In this document: positions 34,681 through 42,614 of the stretch, in pieces
Layout: the number at the start of each line of letters is the position of its first letter
Numbering within the stretch: the stretch's first letter is position 1
Origin: [Mycobacterium] fortunisiensis
GTDB taxonomy: Bacteria; Actinomycetota; Actinomycetes; Mycobacteriales; Mycobacteriaceae
Length of the DNA: 59,636 nucleotides
Direction of reading: 5' to 3'
NCBI RefSeq assembly: GCF_019050325.1
Contig: NZ_VOMB01000013.1
Coordinates: 1-59,636 of the forward strand
Notes under the pieces: model-generated
What the model saw: the letters and a program-made list of their open reading frames with translations, nothing else
The model's database searches: none
What the model was told of the DNA's origin: nothing
Made by a program: the position numbers and the translations under genes

Positions 34681-36801
34681 ATGGACCGCATGCCGTTGGA
34701 GGCTCCCTCGCCCGCTCTGGGCGATCTGGACGATGAGCAGCGGGAGGCAGTGCTGGCCGCCCGCGGCCCGGTGTGCGTGCTGGCCGGTGCCGGCACCGGC
34801 AAGACCCGCACCATCACCCGTCGCATCGCGCATCTGGTGGCGGCCGGCCACGTCGCGCCCAGCCAGGTGCTCGCGGTGACGTTCACCGCGCGGGCCGCCG
34901 GCGAGATGCGGGCCCGGCTGCGGGTGCTGGGGCAGGAGTCGGGGGTGAACACCGCCGCGGTGCAGGCCGTGACGTTTCACGCCGCCGCGCGCCGGCAGCT
35001 GCAGTATTTCTGGCCGCGCCTGGTCGGCGACACCGGGTGGGAGCTGCTCGACAGCAAATTCGCGGTCGTCGCCCAGGCTGCCAACCGGGCCCGGATGTCT
35101 ACCAGCACCGACGACGTCCGCGATCTGGCCGGCGAAATCGAATGGGCCAAGGCATCTTTGATCACCCCGGAGGCCTACGGTGCCGCGGTGGCCAAGGCCG
35201 GGCGGGACATCCCGTTCGATGCGGACAAGGTGGCGGCAGTCTACGCGGGTTATGAGGCGCTCAAGGCCCGGCGGGACGGTTCGACGCTGCTGGACTTTGA
35301 CGACCTGCTGTTGCACACCGCTGCGGCCATCGAGAACGACGCCGCGGTGGCCCAGGAATTCCGCGATCGTTACCGCTGCTTCGTCGTCGACGAGTATCAG
35401 GACGTCACACCGCTGCAGCAGCGGGTGCTCGATGCCTGGCTGGGGGAGCGTGACGATCTCACCGTGGTCGGCGATGCCAACCAGACCATCTACTCGTTCA
35501 CCGGGGCCACCCCGCGTTTCCTGCTGGACTTCTCGCGGCGCTTTCCCGATGCCGCGGTGGTGCGGCTGGAACGTGACTACCGCTCGACGCCGCAGGTGGT
35601 GTCGTTGGCCAACCGGGTGATCGCCGCCGCCCGCGGCCGGATGGCCGGCAGCAAGCTGCATCTGGTGGGCCAGCGCGATCCCGGGCCGGAGCCGACGTTT
35701 TCGGAGTATCCCGACGAGGTGGCCGAGGCCAACGCCGCCGCCCGGTCGATCAAGAAACTGATCGACAACGGGACCGAGCCGGCCGAAATCGCGGTGCTGT
35801 ACCGGATCAATGCGCAGTCCGAGGTGTACGAGGAGGCGCTCACCGAGGCCGGGATCGCCTTCCAGGTGCGTGGCGGCGAGGGCTTTTTCAGCCGTCAGGA
35901 GATCCGTCAGGCGTTGGTGGCATTGCAGCGCAACGCCGAACGCGACGTGACGGGCGCGGATGTGGCTGTCCTGGTCCGTGAGCTGCTGGAGCCGTTGGGG
36001 TTGACGGCCGAGCCCCCCGCCGGTACCCGCGCACGCGATCGCTGGGAGGCGTTGACGGCGCTGGCCGAGTTGGTCGACGAGGAGGTGGCGGTGCGTCCGG
36101 AGCTGGACCTGCGGGCACTGGTCGCCGAATTGCGGCAGCGGGCCGACGCGCGGCACCCGCCGGTGGTGCAGGGTGTGACGCTGGCCTCCCTGCACGCCGC
36201 CAAGGGGCTGGAGTGGGATGCGGTGTTCCTGGTCGGCCTGGCCGATGGCACGCTGCCGATCTCGCACGCGCTGTCCCACGGGGCCGACAGCGAGCCGGTG
36301 GAAGAGGAACGCCGCCTGCTGTATGTCGGGGTCACCCGGGCCCGGGTACATCTGGGGCTGAGCTGGGCATTGGCCCGCACTCCCGGTGGGCGCCAGGGCC
36401 GACGGCCGTCGCGGTTCCTCAACGGCATCGCGCCGCAGCTGCAGCAGGGCGGTGCCGCGCCGGACCGGCCCCGCCGTCAGCGTGGGCCGGCGCCGCGGTG
36501 CCGGGTGTGTAATGCCGCCTTGTCGACGCCGTCGGCAATCATGTTGCGGCGCTGTGAAACCTGCCCGTCGAACCTGGACGAGGAGCTGCTCGCCGAGCTC
36601 AAGGACTGGCGGCTGCGCGTCTCCAAGGAGATGAAAGTACCGGCGTATGTGGTGTTCACCGACAACACCCTGATCGCGATCGCCGAGTCGCTGCCCGCCG
36701 ACGAGGCAGCCCTGGTGGCCATCCCCGGCATCGGCGCGCGCAAGCTCGAACAATACGGTCCCGATGTACTCGAGCTGGTCCGTAGCCGCCAGAATTCGTA
36801 A
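34681..36801 (+). CDS. uvrD2: DNA helicase UvrD2
   Basis: A 706-residue superfamily 1 helicase. Motifs: [92 protein letters not shown] and [16 protein letters not shown]. The C-terminus has the tetracysteine zinc motif CRVCNA with CETCPS and then an HRDC-like domain ([20 protein letters not shown]). This architecture is diagnostic of UvrD2, the essential mycobacterial UvrD paralogue (Rv3198c). ATG 34681 is my choice; GTG 34660 and ATG 34690 are also in frame. It is followed by the whiB7 promoter on the same strand. Confidence 0.95.
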   Translation: MDRMPLEAPSPALGDLDDEQREAVLAARGPVCVLAGAGTGKTRTITRRIAHLVAAGHVAPSQVLAVTFTARAAGEMRARLRVLGQESGVNTAAVQAVTFHAAARRQLQYFWPRLVGDTGWELLDSKFAVVAQAANRARMSTSTDDVRDLAGEIEWAKASLITPEAYGAAVAKAGRDIPFDADKVAAVYAGYEALKARRDGSTLLDFDDLLLHTAAAIENDAAVAQEFRDRYRCFVVDEYQDVTPLQQRVLDAWLGERDDLTVVGDANQTIYSFTGATPRFLLDFSRRFPDAAVVRLERDYRSTPQVVSLANRVIAAARGRMAGSKLHLVGQRDPGPEPTFSEYPDEVAEANAAARSIKKLIDNGTEPAEIAVLYRINAQSEVYEEALTEAGIAFQVRGGEGFFSRQEIRQALVALQRNAERDVTGADVAVLVRELLEPLGLTAEPPAGTRARDRWEALTALAELVDEEVAVRPELDLRALVAELRQRADARHPPVVQGVTLASLHAAKGLEWDAVFLVGLADGTLPISHALSHGADSEPVEEERRLLYVGVTRARVHLGLSWALARTPGGRQGRRPSRFLNGIAPQLQQGGAAPDRPRRQRGPAPRCRVCNAALSTPSAIMLRRCETCPSNLDEELLAELKDWRLRVSKEMKVPAYVVFTDNTLIAIAESLPADEAALVAIPGIGARKLEQYGPDVLELVRSRQNS

Positions 36802-36825
36802 AGATCATGCCAAAACCGCAGGTAG

Positions 36826-36863
36826 AAAATAGGTTGTGCGATTTGGCTGTTAGGCTTTAGCCT
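36826..36863 (+). promoter_or_regulatory. whiB7 promoter with WhiB7 AT-rich box
   Basis: AAAAT at 36826-36830 is directly followed by AGGTTGTG, very close to the element known upstream of mycobacterial whiB7, where WhiB7 bound to the sigma factor recognises an AT-rich stretch just before the -35. TTGTGC at 36834-36839 and TAGCCT at 36858-36863 give an 18-bp spacer; TAGGCT at 36851 is an alternative -10. This predicts positive autoregulation. Confidence 0.75.
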
Positions 36864-36906
36864 CGTAACACAGCTCTGGTGACGAGACGGAAGGAGGGTG
36901 CCCGCA

Positions 36907-37080
36907 ATGGATAACAACATCGAATTCAGCGGTGTAGCGGTTGTCGGCATGCCGTCGTCCGTACTCTCCGCCGCCCCCGCCGCCGCGTGGCCGGCCGCTG
37001 CCGCTGCCGCTGCTGCACCGCAGCACAAGCGCCGTCACGCCGCCGCTGCCGGCACGTCCGTGGAACGGAGCCTCGTTTAG
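36907..37080 (+). CDS. whiB7 upstream ORF (57 aa leader peptide)
   Basis: ATG 36907 has GGAGGG eight bases upstream. The ORF encodes 57 residues, beginning MDNNIEFSGVAVVG, passing through an Ala-rich stretch (about residues 22-37) and ending SVERSLV before TAG 37078-37080. It lies between the whiB7 promoter and the attenuator hairpin, which begins 24 bp after its stop. In other mycobacteria a uORF in this place senses ribosome inhibition: stalling changes leader folding and lets transcription enter whiB7. The peptide is likely a sensor, not a functional protein. Confidence 0.8.
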   Translation: MDNNIEFSGVAVVGMPSSVLSAAPAAAWPAAAAAAAAPQHKRRHAAAAGTSVERSLV

Positions 37081-37103
37081 ACAGAGCTCCCTCACCAGCC
37101 AAA

Positions 37104-37146
37104 TGGCCACGGACCGCAGCCAACCGGATCCGTGGCCAATTTTTTT
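37104..37146 (+). terminator. whiB7 leader attenuator (intrinsic terminator)
   Basis: TGGCCACGGA (37104-37113) and TCCGTGGCCA (37129-37138) pair perfectly over 10 bp and are followed by seven T residues (37140-37146). This is a textbook intrinsic terminator inside the leader, 90 bp before whiB7. It should stop most transcripts when translation is normal. Confidence 0.88.
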
Positions 37147-37235
37147 GGGAGTTGTTCCGACACCCGCCTGGTCACAGATCCCTCGAAGAGACAGATCGCA
37201 GACAAACTACGACCAGGAAGCAGGGGGACAAGCAC

Positions 37236-37547
37236 ATGTCCATTGCGATGACCGCTCCAGAGATGAGCGTCGCGCCGGTGACATGCGAACAGCGGCTACC
37301 GGCGGTGCCATGCCACATCGGGAATCCCGATCTGTGGTTCGCCGAGAGCCCAGTCGATCTGGAGCAGGCCAAGGCCCTGTGTGCGGAATGCCCGATCCGC
37401 AACGAGTGCCTGGCCGCGGCCCTGGAACGGCAAGAGCCGTGGGGTGTTTGGGGCGGGGAGATCCTCGATCGCGGCAGCATCGTGGCGCGCAAGCGGCCAC
37501 GCGGGCGTCCGCGTAAGAACGTCGCGGGCACGACCGCCGCGGCGTGA
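37236..37547 (+). CDS. whiB7: WhiB7 antibiotic-resistance regulator
   Basis: A 103-residue Wbl protein. The iron-sulfur cysteines are in LPAVPCHIGN, ALCAECPIRNECLAAAL, the turn is EPWGVWGGEI, and the C-terminal AT-hook KRPRGRPRKN is the WhiB7 hallmark that contacts the AT-rich box upstream of -35. WhiB7 activates genes for resistance to ribosome-targeting drugs. ATG 37236 is preceded by AGGGGGA eight bases upstream; the larger open frame from 36987 lies in the leader. It is about ten residues longer than the M. tuberculosis protein at both ends combined. It is convergent with the ABC1-kinase gene. Confidence 0.96.
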   Translation: MSIAMTAPEMSVAPVTCEQRLPAVPCHIGNPDLWFAESPVDLEQAKALCAECPIRNECLAAALERQEPWGVWGGEILDRGSIVARKRPRGRPRKNVAGTTAAA

Positions 37548-37565
37548 CCTTGTCCGCCCCCAATT

Positions 37566-37611
37566 GTCACGCTGGAGTGGCGCTCGAACCCGGGTGCCAC
37601 TCCAGCGTGAC
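37566..37611. terminator. 16-bp inverted repeat between convergent genes
   Basis: GTCACGCTGGAGTGGC (37566-37581) and its exact complement (37596-37611) enclose a 14-base loop. It lies 19 bp after the whiB7 stop and 62 bp before the end of the convergent ABC1-kinase gene, so it could end both transcripts. There is no T-run. The length and perfection also resemble the palindrome at 4155-4211. Confidence 0.6.
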
Positions 37612-37673
37612 GCTCGGGCGGAAACCCGGCGGACAGCCGGAGCCGAAGCCTGAGCCCAGGCCCAGGCCCGGGC

Positions 37674-39008
37674 TCAGGCAGCTTCTTCGGAGAACCCTGG
37701 AACCAGTTGTGTGGCAATCGCTTTCACTGGCACATGGGCATCCAGCTGGCAGCAGATGGCGATGGTCGAGGCGATCACCCGCAGCGGAATGGCCAGATTG
37801 GCGGGTAGATCGAGTTGGCGGGCCATTTTGATCTGGGCCACCGAGTTGTCCATCTGCCCGGCGGCCATCCGCCGCAGCCAGCGACGGTTGTAGTGGAAGA
37901 CGTCGACCTCGATGGGTTCGACGTACTGGCGCAACATGTCGTCGACTTCCTCGACCGAAACCTGTTCGCCCTTCTGGATGAAACCGGCTTCCTCCATGGT
38001 GGGCAGCAGCTCGTCGTAGTTGTTGTCGCGGGCCAGCCGGATGCACTCGCCCAGCGAGCGTGGGAACCCGCCCGGTAGCGGGGCCACCGCACCGAAGTCG
38101 ATGACGCCCATCCGGCCGTCGGGTAGCAGCATGAAGTTTCCCGGATGCGCGTCGCCGTGCATCATCTCCAGCCGCACCGGCGCCCCGAAGGTCAGCTCGG
38201 TCAGCCGGGTGCCCATCAGGTCTCGTTGTTCGGTCGTGCCTTCCCGGATGATCACCGACATCGGGATGCCGTCCATCCATTCGGCGATGACGACCTTCGG
38301 TGCGCTGGCGATCACGGCGGGCACGCAGAAGTGCGGATCGTCGCGGTAGGCCTTGGCGAACGCGCGCTGGTTGTCGGCCTCCAGGCGATAGTCCAGCTCC
38401 ATCTCGGTGCGTTCGATGAGTTCGTCGACGACACCTTGGATGTCGGCGCCGGGGGCCAGCTGCTTGAACACCCCGACCAGACGTTGGATCGTCTTCAGGT
38501 CGGCGCGCAGGGCCTCGTCGGCTCCGGGGTACTGGATCTTGACGGCCACCTCGCGGCCGTCCGACCACACCGCCTTGTGCACCTGGCCGATGCTGGCCGA
38601 GGCGATGGGGGTGTCGTCGAACGAACTGAACCTTTCGCGCCACTTGGTGCCCAACTGCGCATCGAGCACGCGGTGCACCTTGGCCGCCGGCAGCGGCGGG
38701 GCGTCCTTCTGCAGTTTGGTCAGCGCCTCGCGGTAGGGCTTGCCGTACTGCTCGGGGATGGCCGCCTCCATCACCGACAGGGCCTGGCCCACCTTCATGG
38801 CCCCGCCCTTGAGCTCGCCCAACACGGTGAACAATTGCTGGGCGGCCTTGTCCATCAATTCGGCCGTGACTTCGTCCTTGGACTTGCCGGTCAGGCGCTT
38901 GCCGAAGCCCAACGCGGCCCTGCCCGCCATGCCGCCGGCCAGGCCGGCCAGCTTTGCATTCCGGGCGACGCTTCCCCGTTTGATGTCAGACACCAGACCA
39001 TCATCCAT
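37674..39008 (-). CDS. ABC1/UbiB-family kinase-like protein (Rv3197-like)
   Basis: A 444-residue protein of the ABC1/ADCK/UbiB family, atypical kinases. The family-specific KxGQ-like segment is GGAMKVGQALSVMEAAIPEQYG near residue 80, the Ala-rich loop IASASIGQVHKAVW replaces the usual glycine-rich loop, the VAIK-like lysine is in VAVKIQYPG, the catalytic loop is MMHGDAHPGNFML and the DFG-like site is VIDFGAV. It is soluble, without the C-terminal membrane helices of many members. M. tuberculosis Rv3197 has been linked to macrolide tolerance under WhiB7; here whiB7 is again adjacent. It is last of a minus-strand group with 39051-39896 and 39959-41386. Confidence 0.9.
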   Translation of the reverse strand: MDDGLVSDIKRGSVARNAKLAGLAGGMAGRAALGFGKRLTGKSKDEVTAELMDKAAQQLFTVLGELKGGAMKVGQALSVMEAAIPEQYGKPYREALTKLQKDAPPLPAAKVHRVLDAQLGTKWRERFSSFDDTPIASASIGQVHKAVWSDGREVAVKIQYPGADEALRADLKTIQRLVGVFKQLAPGADIQGVVDELIERTEMELDYRLEADNQRAFAKAYRDDPHFCVPAVIASAPKVVIAEWMDGIPMSVIIREGTTEQRDLMGTRLTELTFGAPVRLEMMHGDAHPGNFMLLPDGRMGVIDFGAVAPLPGGFPRSLGECIRLARDNNYDELLPTMEEAGFIQKGEQVSVEEVDDMLRQYVEPIEVDVFHYNRRWLRRMAAGQMDNSVAQIKMARQLDLPANLAIPLRVIASTIAICCQLDAHVPVKAIATQLVPGFSEEAA

Positions 39009-39050
39009 GACTTGGCTGAACTGCCTACAACCAGTTGGCAACATTCGTTT

Positions 39051-39896
39051 TCAACATGGGCAGTCGGGGTGACGTGACCACCGTCGGGCGACGATCGAGT
39101 AGCCGTCGGCGTCGAGTTCCAGGGTGGTGTTCAGCGTCGCCGGCGCCTCGGGTGTCGGCTGCGGGCCGTCGGCCTGCCGGACGGCCCGGATCACCAGATC
39201 GACCTGCTGCATCGCCAAGGCCGCGGTGGCCAGGATCGTGGCGCGGGTGGCGCTGCCGACAGCACCCCGAAGTTGGGTGGCCACCGCGGGCCACGCTGCG
39301 TCGCGGTCGGTGCGATGGAGATCATGACAGTGCAAACAGCTGGTCACGCCCGGAATCACGAGCGGCCCCACCAACCCGGCGCCGTCCCGCACACGCACCG
39401 ACAGGTGGGCGATGCCGCGGTGATGCAGATCCTGGACCAGCTGCGGGTCGGTTATCTGATAGTCGGCCAGTACCACCAGGTCGGTGGGTGCCGCCATGGT
39501 CCGGACGCGGGGATGCGTGGTGTTGCGCACCTTGGCGCCTGAGCAGCGCAGCCCGCTGGTGAGCAGCTCCGACAATGGTCCGCGGCCATGGACGCGGATG
39601 GATGCGACCCGAGCCGGCCGTGGCGGATCGGTGCTCAACACCCCGGCGTCGGTCAGCGCGCCGATCAGCTGATCGACAGCTGAGGTCGCGAGACCGGTCA
39701 ACGGTGCTGTGGCCGTGACCAATTCATCCCGGGTGGCGCCGAGTTGCAGCGCCCGCAGCAACTCGACCAGGTGGGTCTGGGACATGCCGGCCGGGGGACG
39801 GATCAACACTGCGCGGCGCGGATCCCAGCCCAATTGCACCGCATCGTCGGGCCGCCGCAGGATCGGCCGGCCCGCGGCGAGCACATAGCGCGTCAT
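39051..39896 (-). CDS. Cyclodehydratase-like (TOMM leader-binding type) protein, Rv3196-like
   Basis: A 281-residue protein resembling the E1-like/leader-binding partner of YcaO cyclodehydratases, which make thiazole/oxazole-modified peptides. The N-terminal 85 residues look like a winged-helix leader-binding domain (LLRALQLGATRDELV, LTDAGVLSTD). The middle is ThiF-like, with a degenerate nucleotide site. Likely zinc ligands are CLHCHD (C187, C190) and the C-terminal CPC (C279, C281). No YcaO gene or precursor peptide is seen nearby, so the molecular partner is unknown. It lies 42 bp upstream of the ABC1-kinase gene and 62 bp downstream of the DUF2342 gene. Confidence 0.75.
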   Translation of the reverse strand: MTRYVLAAGRPILRRPDDAVQLGWDPRRAVLIRPPAGMSQTHLVELLRALQLGATRDELVTATAPLTGLATSAVDQLIGALTDAGVLSTDPPRPARVASIRVHGRGPLSELLTSGLRCSGAKVRNTTHPRVRTMAAPTDLVVLADYQITDPQLVQDLHHRGIAHLSVRVRDGAGLVGPLVIPGVTSCLHCHDLHRTDRDAAWPAVATQLRGAVGSATRATILATAALAMQQVDLVIRAVRQADGPQPTPEAPATLNTTLELDADGYSIVARRWSRHPDCPC

Positions 39897-39958
39897 GGAA
39901 TGACTCTGCCACGCCGACGGTCGACGCCGTTTCAGTTATCCACAGGCCGTGCGGGCGG

Positions 39959-41386
39959 TCAGGATTCGCCGGTCTCGCCGCTCTGGTCCGGACCGTCGTC
40001 CGGTTTCTTGCCCAGATCGGTTTCCTTCTCCAGATCGGCGAACGCCTGCTCGAAGGCGCTGTCGAGGCCGCTCGTGTCGCCGCCGATCATCCGGTCGATG
40101 AAGCCGGCCGGCTCATCGAGGTCGGCCGCGCTGGGCAGCAGGTCGGGGTGTTGCCACACGCTGTCGCGGACATCGGTGCCGACCGCCTCGGTCAGCCGCT
40201 CCCACAGGGTCGCCGCTTCCCGCATCTTGCGGGGCCGCAGCTCAAGGCCGACGAGGGTGGCGAACGTCTGCTCGGCGGGCCCGCCGGTGGCGCGGCGCCG
40301 ACGCAGCATCTCGGCCAGGGCCGAGGTGCCGGGGATGCGGTCGCCCAGCGCCGCGCTGACCACGGTCTGCACCCAGCCTTCGATGAGCGCCAGCAGTGTT
40401 TCCAGCCGCTCCAGGGCGGCTTCCTGTTCGGGGGTGGCCTTCGGTTCGAAGATGCCCTGGTTGAGCAGTTGTTCCATCTCCGAGGGGTCGCCGAGGGAGG
40501 TCGGGTTGAATCCTCGGGCGAAGTCTTCGATGCCCGACATGTCGACCTTCATCCCCTTGGCGAAGGCCTCGACCGCGCCGAGCAGCTGGCTGGACAGCCA
40601 CGGTACGTGGCTGAACAGCCGGTGATGGGCGGCCTCACGGGCGGCCAGGAAGGTCAGGATCTCGCTGCGTGGCCGTTCCAGGCCTTCGGCCGCGGCTTCG
40701 ATGGCTTCGGGCATGAGGGCTGCCACACCCTTGGGACCCAGTGGCAGACCGACATCGGTGGAGGTCAGCACCTCGCGGGACAGCTTACCCAGCGCCTGAC
40801 CGAGCTGGGAGCCGAAGGCCATGCCACCCATCTGCGACATCATCGCCAACAGCGGACCGGCCATGCTCTGCGCCTCTTCGGGCAGCGCTGACGCCCACAC
40901 CGAGGAGATCTGTTCGGCCACCGGATCGCACAGCCGTTTCCAGGTGTCCAGGGTGTTGTCCAGCCAGTCACTGGGCGTCCACGCGACGGATTTGGTGGTG
41001 CCCGCGGGCAGCGGGGTGACGCCGTCGAGCCAGGTCTCGGCCAACCGGACCGCGTCGACCACCGCGCCGGTGGTCTTCTCGGGTACCGGCGCGACGAACC
41101 CGATCGAGTTCGACGCCAGTTGCCGGGCCAGGTCGTAGTTCACCGGGCCGGTTTGCTTGCCACCGCCCATCACGTTGCCCGCGCCGCTGAACATCTCGCC
41201 GAGCTTGGTGAAGATCTGCCCGAGGTCGCCCATGTCGAAGTTTCCCCCGCCCATGCCGAAACCGAACGGGTCTGAACCCGGACCCGGCCCGGGATTGCCG
41301 GGGCCGGACCCCGAATCGGGGTCCTTCTTGTCTTTGTCTCGGTCGGGATCGTTCCCGGCGGAGAAGCCGAAAGGCAGGTCAGCCAT
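39959..41386 (-). CDS. DUF2342 putative zinc-dependent hydrolase (Rv3195-like)
   Basis: A 475-residue protein. The N-terminal 60 residues are low complexity (Asp/Lys then Gly/Pro-rich). The remainder fits the actinobacterial DUF2342 family annotated as a zinc-dependent metalloprotease-like or F420-associated protein: QMGGMAFGSQLGQALGKLSREVLTSTDVGLPL, LTFLAAREAAHHRLFSHVPWLSSQLLGAV (conserved EAxHxRLF motif near residue 260), and LVGLELRPRKMREAATLWERL. ATG 41386 (MADLPFGF) matches the family start; ATG 41404 is possible. It is the first gene of the minus-strand group ending with the ABC1 kinase and is divergent from the PDZ protease gene. Confidence 0.83.
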   Translation of the reverse strand: MADLPFGFSAGNDPDRDKDKKDPDSGSGPGNPGPGPGSDPFGFGMGGGNFDMGDLGQIFTKLGEMFSGAGNVMGGGKQTGPVNYDLARQLASNSIGFVAPVPEKTTGAVVDAVRLAETWLDGVTPLPAGTTKSVAWTPSDWLDNTLDTWKRLCDPVAEQISSVWASALPEEAQSMAGPLLAMMSQMGGMAFGSQLGQALGKLSREVLTSTDVGLPLGPKGVAALMPEAIEAAAEGLERPRSEILTFLAAREAAHHRLFSHVPWLSSQLLGAVEAFAKGMKVDMSGIEDFARGFNPTSLGDPSEMEQLLNQGIFEPKATPEQEAALERLETLLALIEGWVQTVVSAALGDRIPGTSALAEMLRRRRATGGPAEQTFATLVGLELRPRKMREAATLWERLTEAVGTDVRDSVWQHPDLLPSAADLDEPAGFIDRMIGGDTSGLDSAFEQAFADLEKETDLGKKPDDGPDQSGETGES

Positions 41387-41477
41387 ACCCACAACGGTAC
41401 TCATCGGGGTGTGCCCGGGTGCGGCTGTGGGTCACGCTGTGGGTGAACACGAAGGAGCAGCCTCTACTGTGGGCGGC

Positions 41478-42515
41478 GTGAACAGGCGGATTTTGACGCT
41501 GCTGGTGGCGTTGGTGCCGATCGTGGCCTTCGGCGTGCTGCTCTCGGTGGTCACGGTGCCCTTCGTCTCGCTGGGTCCGGGTCCGACGTTCAACACCCTC
41601 GGTGAGGTCGACGGCAAACAGGTCGTCGACATCAAGACCGCGGGCGGGGCCGGCGACCCGGTCCATCCCACCTCGGGTCACCTCAACATGACCACGGTGT
41701 CCCAGCGTGACGGTCTCACGCTGGGACAGGCGCTGGCGTTGTGGATGTCGGGCCGTGAGCAGCTGGTTCCGCGCGATCTGGTGTATCCGCCGGACAAGTC
41801 CCGCGACGAGATCGACAAGGCGAACAACACCGACTTCAAGAAGTCCGAGGACAGCGCCGAGTACGCGGCACTGTCGTTCCTGAAGTACCCGATGGCGGTG
41901 ACGGTGCAGAGCGTGACCGATCCGGGCCCTTCGGCGGGCAAGCTGCGTGAGGGCGACGCGATCGACGGGGTGAACGGCACACCGGTGGCCAACCTCGACG
42001 AGTTCCAGGCGCTGCTGAAGAACACCAAGGCCGGCGACGAACTCGTGATCGACTTTCGCCGCAAGAACGCCCCGCCGGGGGTGGCCAGGATCACGCTCGG
42101 CGACAATCCGGATCGGGAGTACGGCTTCCTGGGCATCGGGGTGCTCGACGCCCCATGGGCACCGTTCGACATCGACTTTCACCTGGCCAATATCGGCGGC
42201 CCGTCGGCCGGGCTGATGTTCAGCCTCGCCGTCGTCGACAAACTCACCACCGGCGACCTCAACGACGGCAAGTTCGTGGCCGGCACCGGAACCATCACCG
42301 GCGAGGGCAAGGTCGGGTCCATCGGCGGTATCACGCACAAGATGCTCGCCGCCCAGGATGCCGGGGCCACGGTGTTCCTGGTGCCGGCCGACAACTGCAC
42401 CGAGGCGCGCTCTGCCGGCCCGGACGGGATGGAGCTGGTGAAGGTGGAGACGCTGACCCAGGCGGTCGAGGCGTTGCACACCATTTCTGCCGGTGGCGAA
42501 CCTCCTCGCTGCTGA
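41478..42515 (+). CDS. PDZ/Lon-like membrane serine protease (Rv3194c-like)
   Basis: A 345-residue protein. One N-terminal transmembrane helix (about 6-29) anchors an extracytoplasmic PDZ domain (about 130-220: VTDPGPSAGKLREGDAIDGVNG, AGDELVIDFRRKN) followed by a Lon-type peptidase domain with the Ser in ANIGGPSAGLMFSLAV near 246 and the Lys in VGSIGGITHKMLAA near 290, a Ser-Lys dyad. The architecture is that of the YlbL/Lon-like family. GTG 41478 gives VNRRILTLLVAL; an in-frame GTG at 41469 is possible. The UPF0182 gene follows after 99 bp. Confidence 0.9.
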   Translation: MNRRILTLLVALVPIVAFGVLLSVVTVPFVSLGPGPTFNTLGEVDGKQVVDIKTAGGAGDPVHPTSGHLNMTTVSQRDGLTLGQALALWMSGREQLVPRDLVYPPDKSRDEIDKANNTDFKKSEDSAEYAALSFLKYPMAVTVQSVTDPGPSAGKLREGDAIDGVNGTPVANLDEFQALLKNTKAGDELVIDFRRKNAPPGVARITLGDNPDREYGFLGIGVLDAPWAPFDIDFHLANIGGPSAGLMFSLAVVDKLTTGDLNDGKFVAGTGTITGEGKVGSIGGITHKMLAAQDAGATVFLVPADNCTEARSAGPDGMELVKVETLTQAVEALHTISAGGEPPRC

Positions 42516-42614
42516 GCCGCGCATGGCCGGTGTAGATGGCTAGAGTTGTAGGCAATTCGGGCGGCCCCCTCGGGCATGCCACGAGTCCACCGAGCCTGAA
42601 ACGGGAGTTCACGA

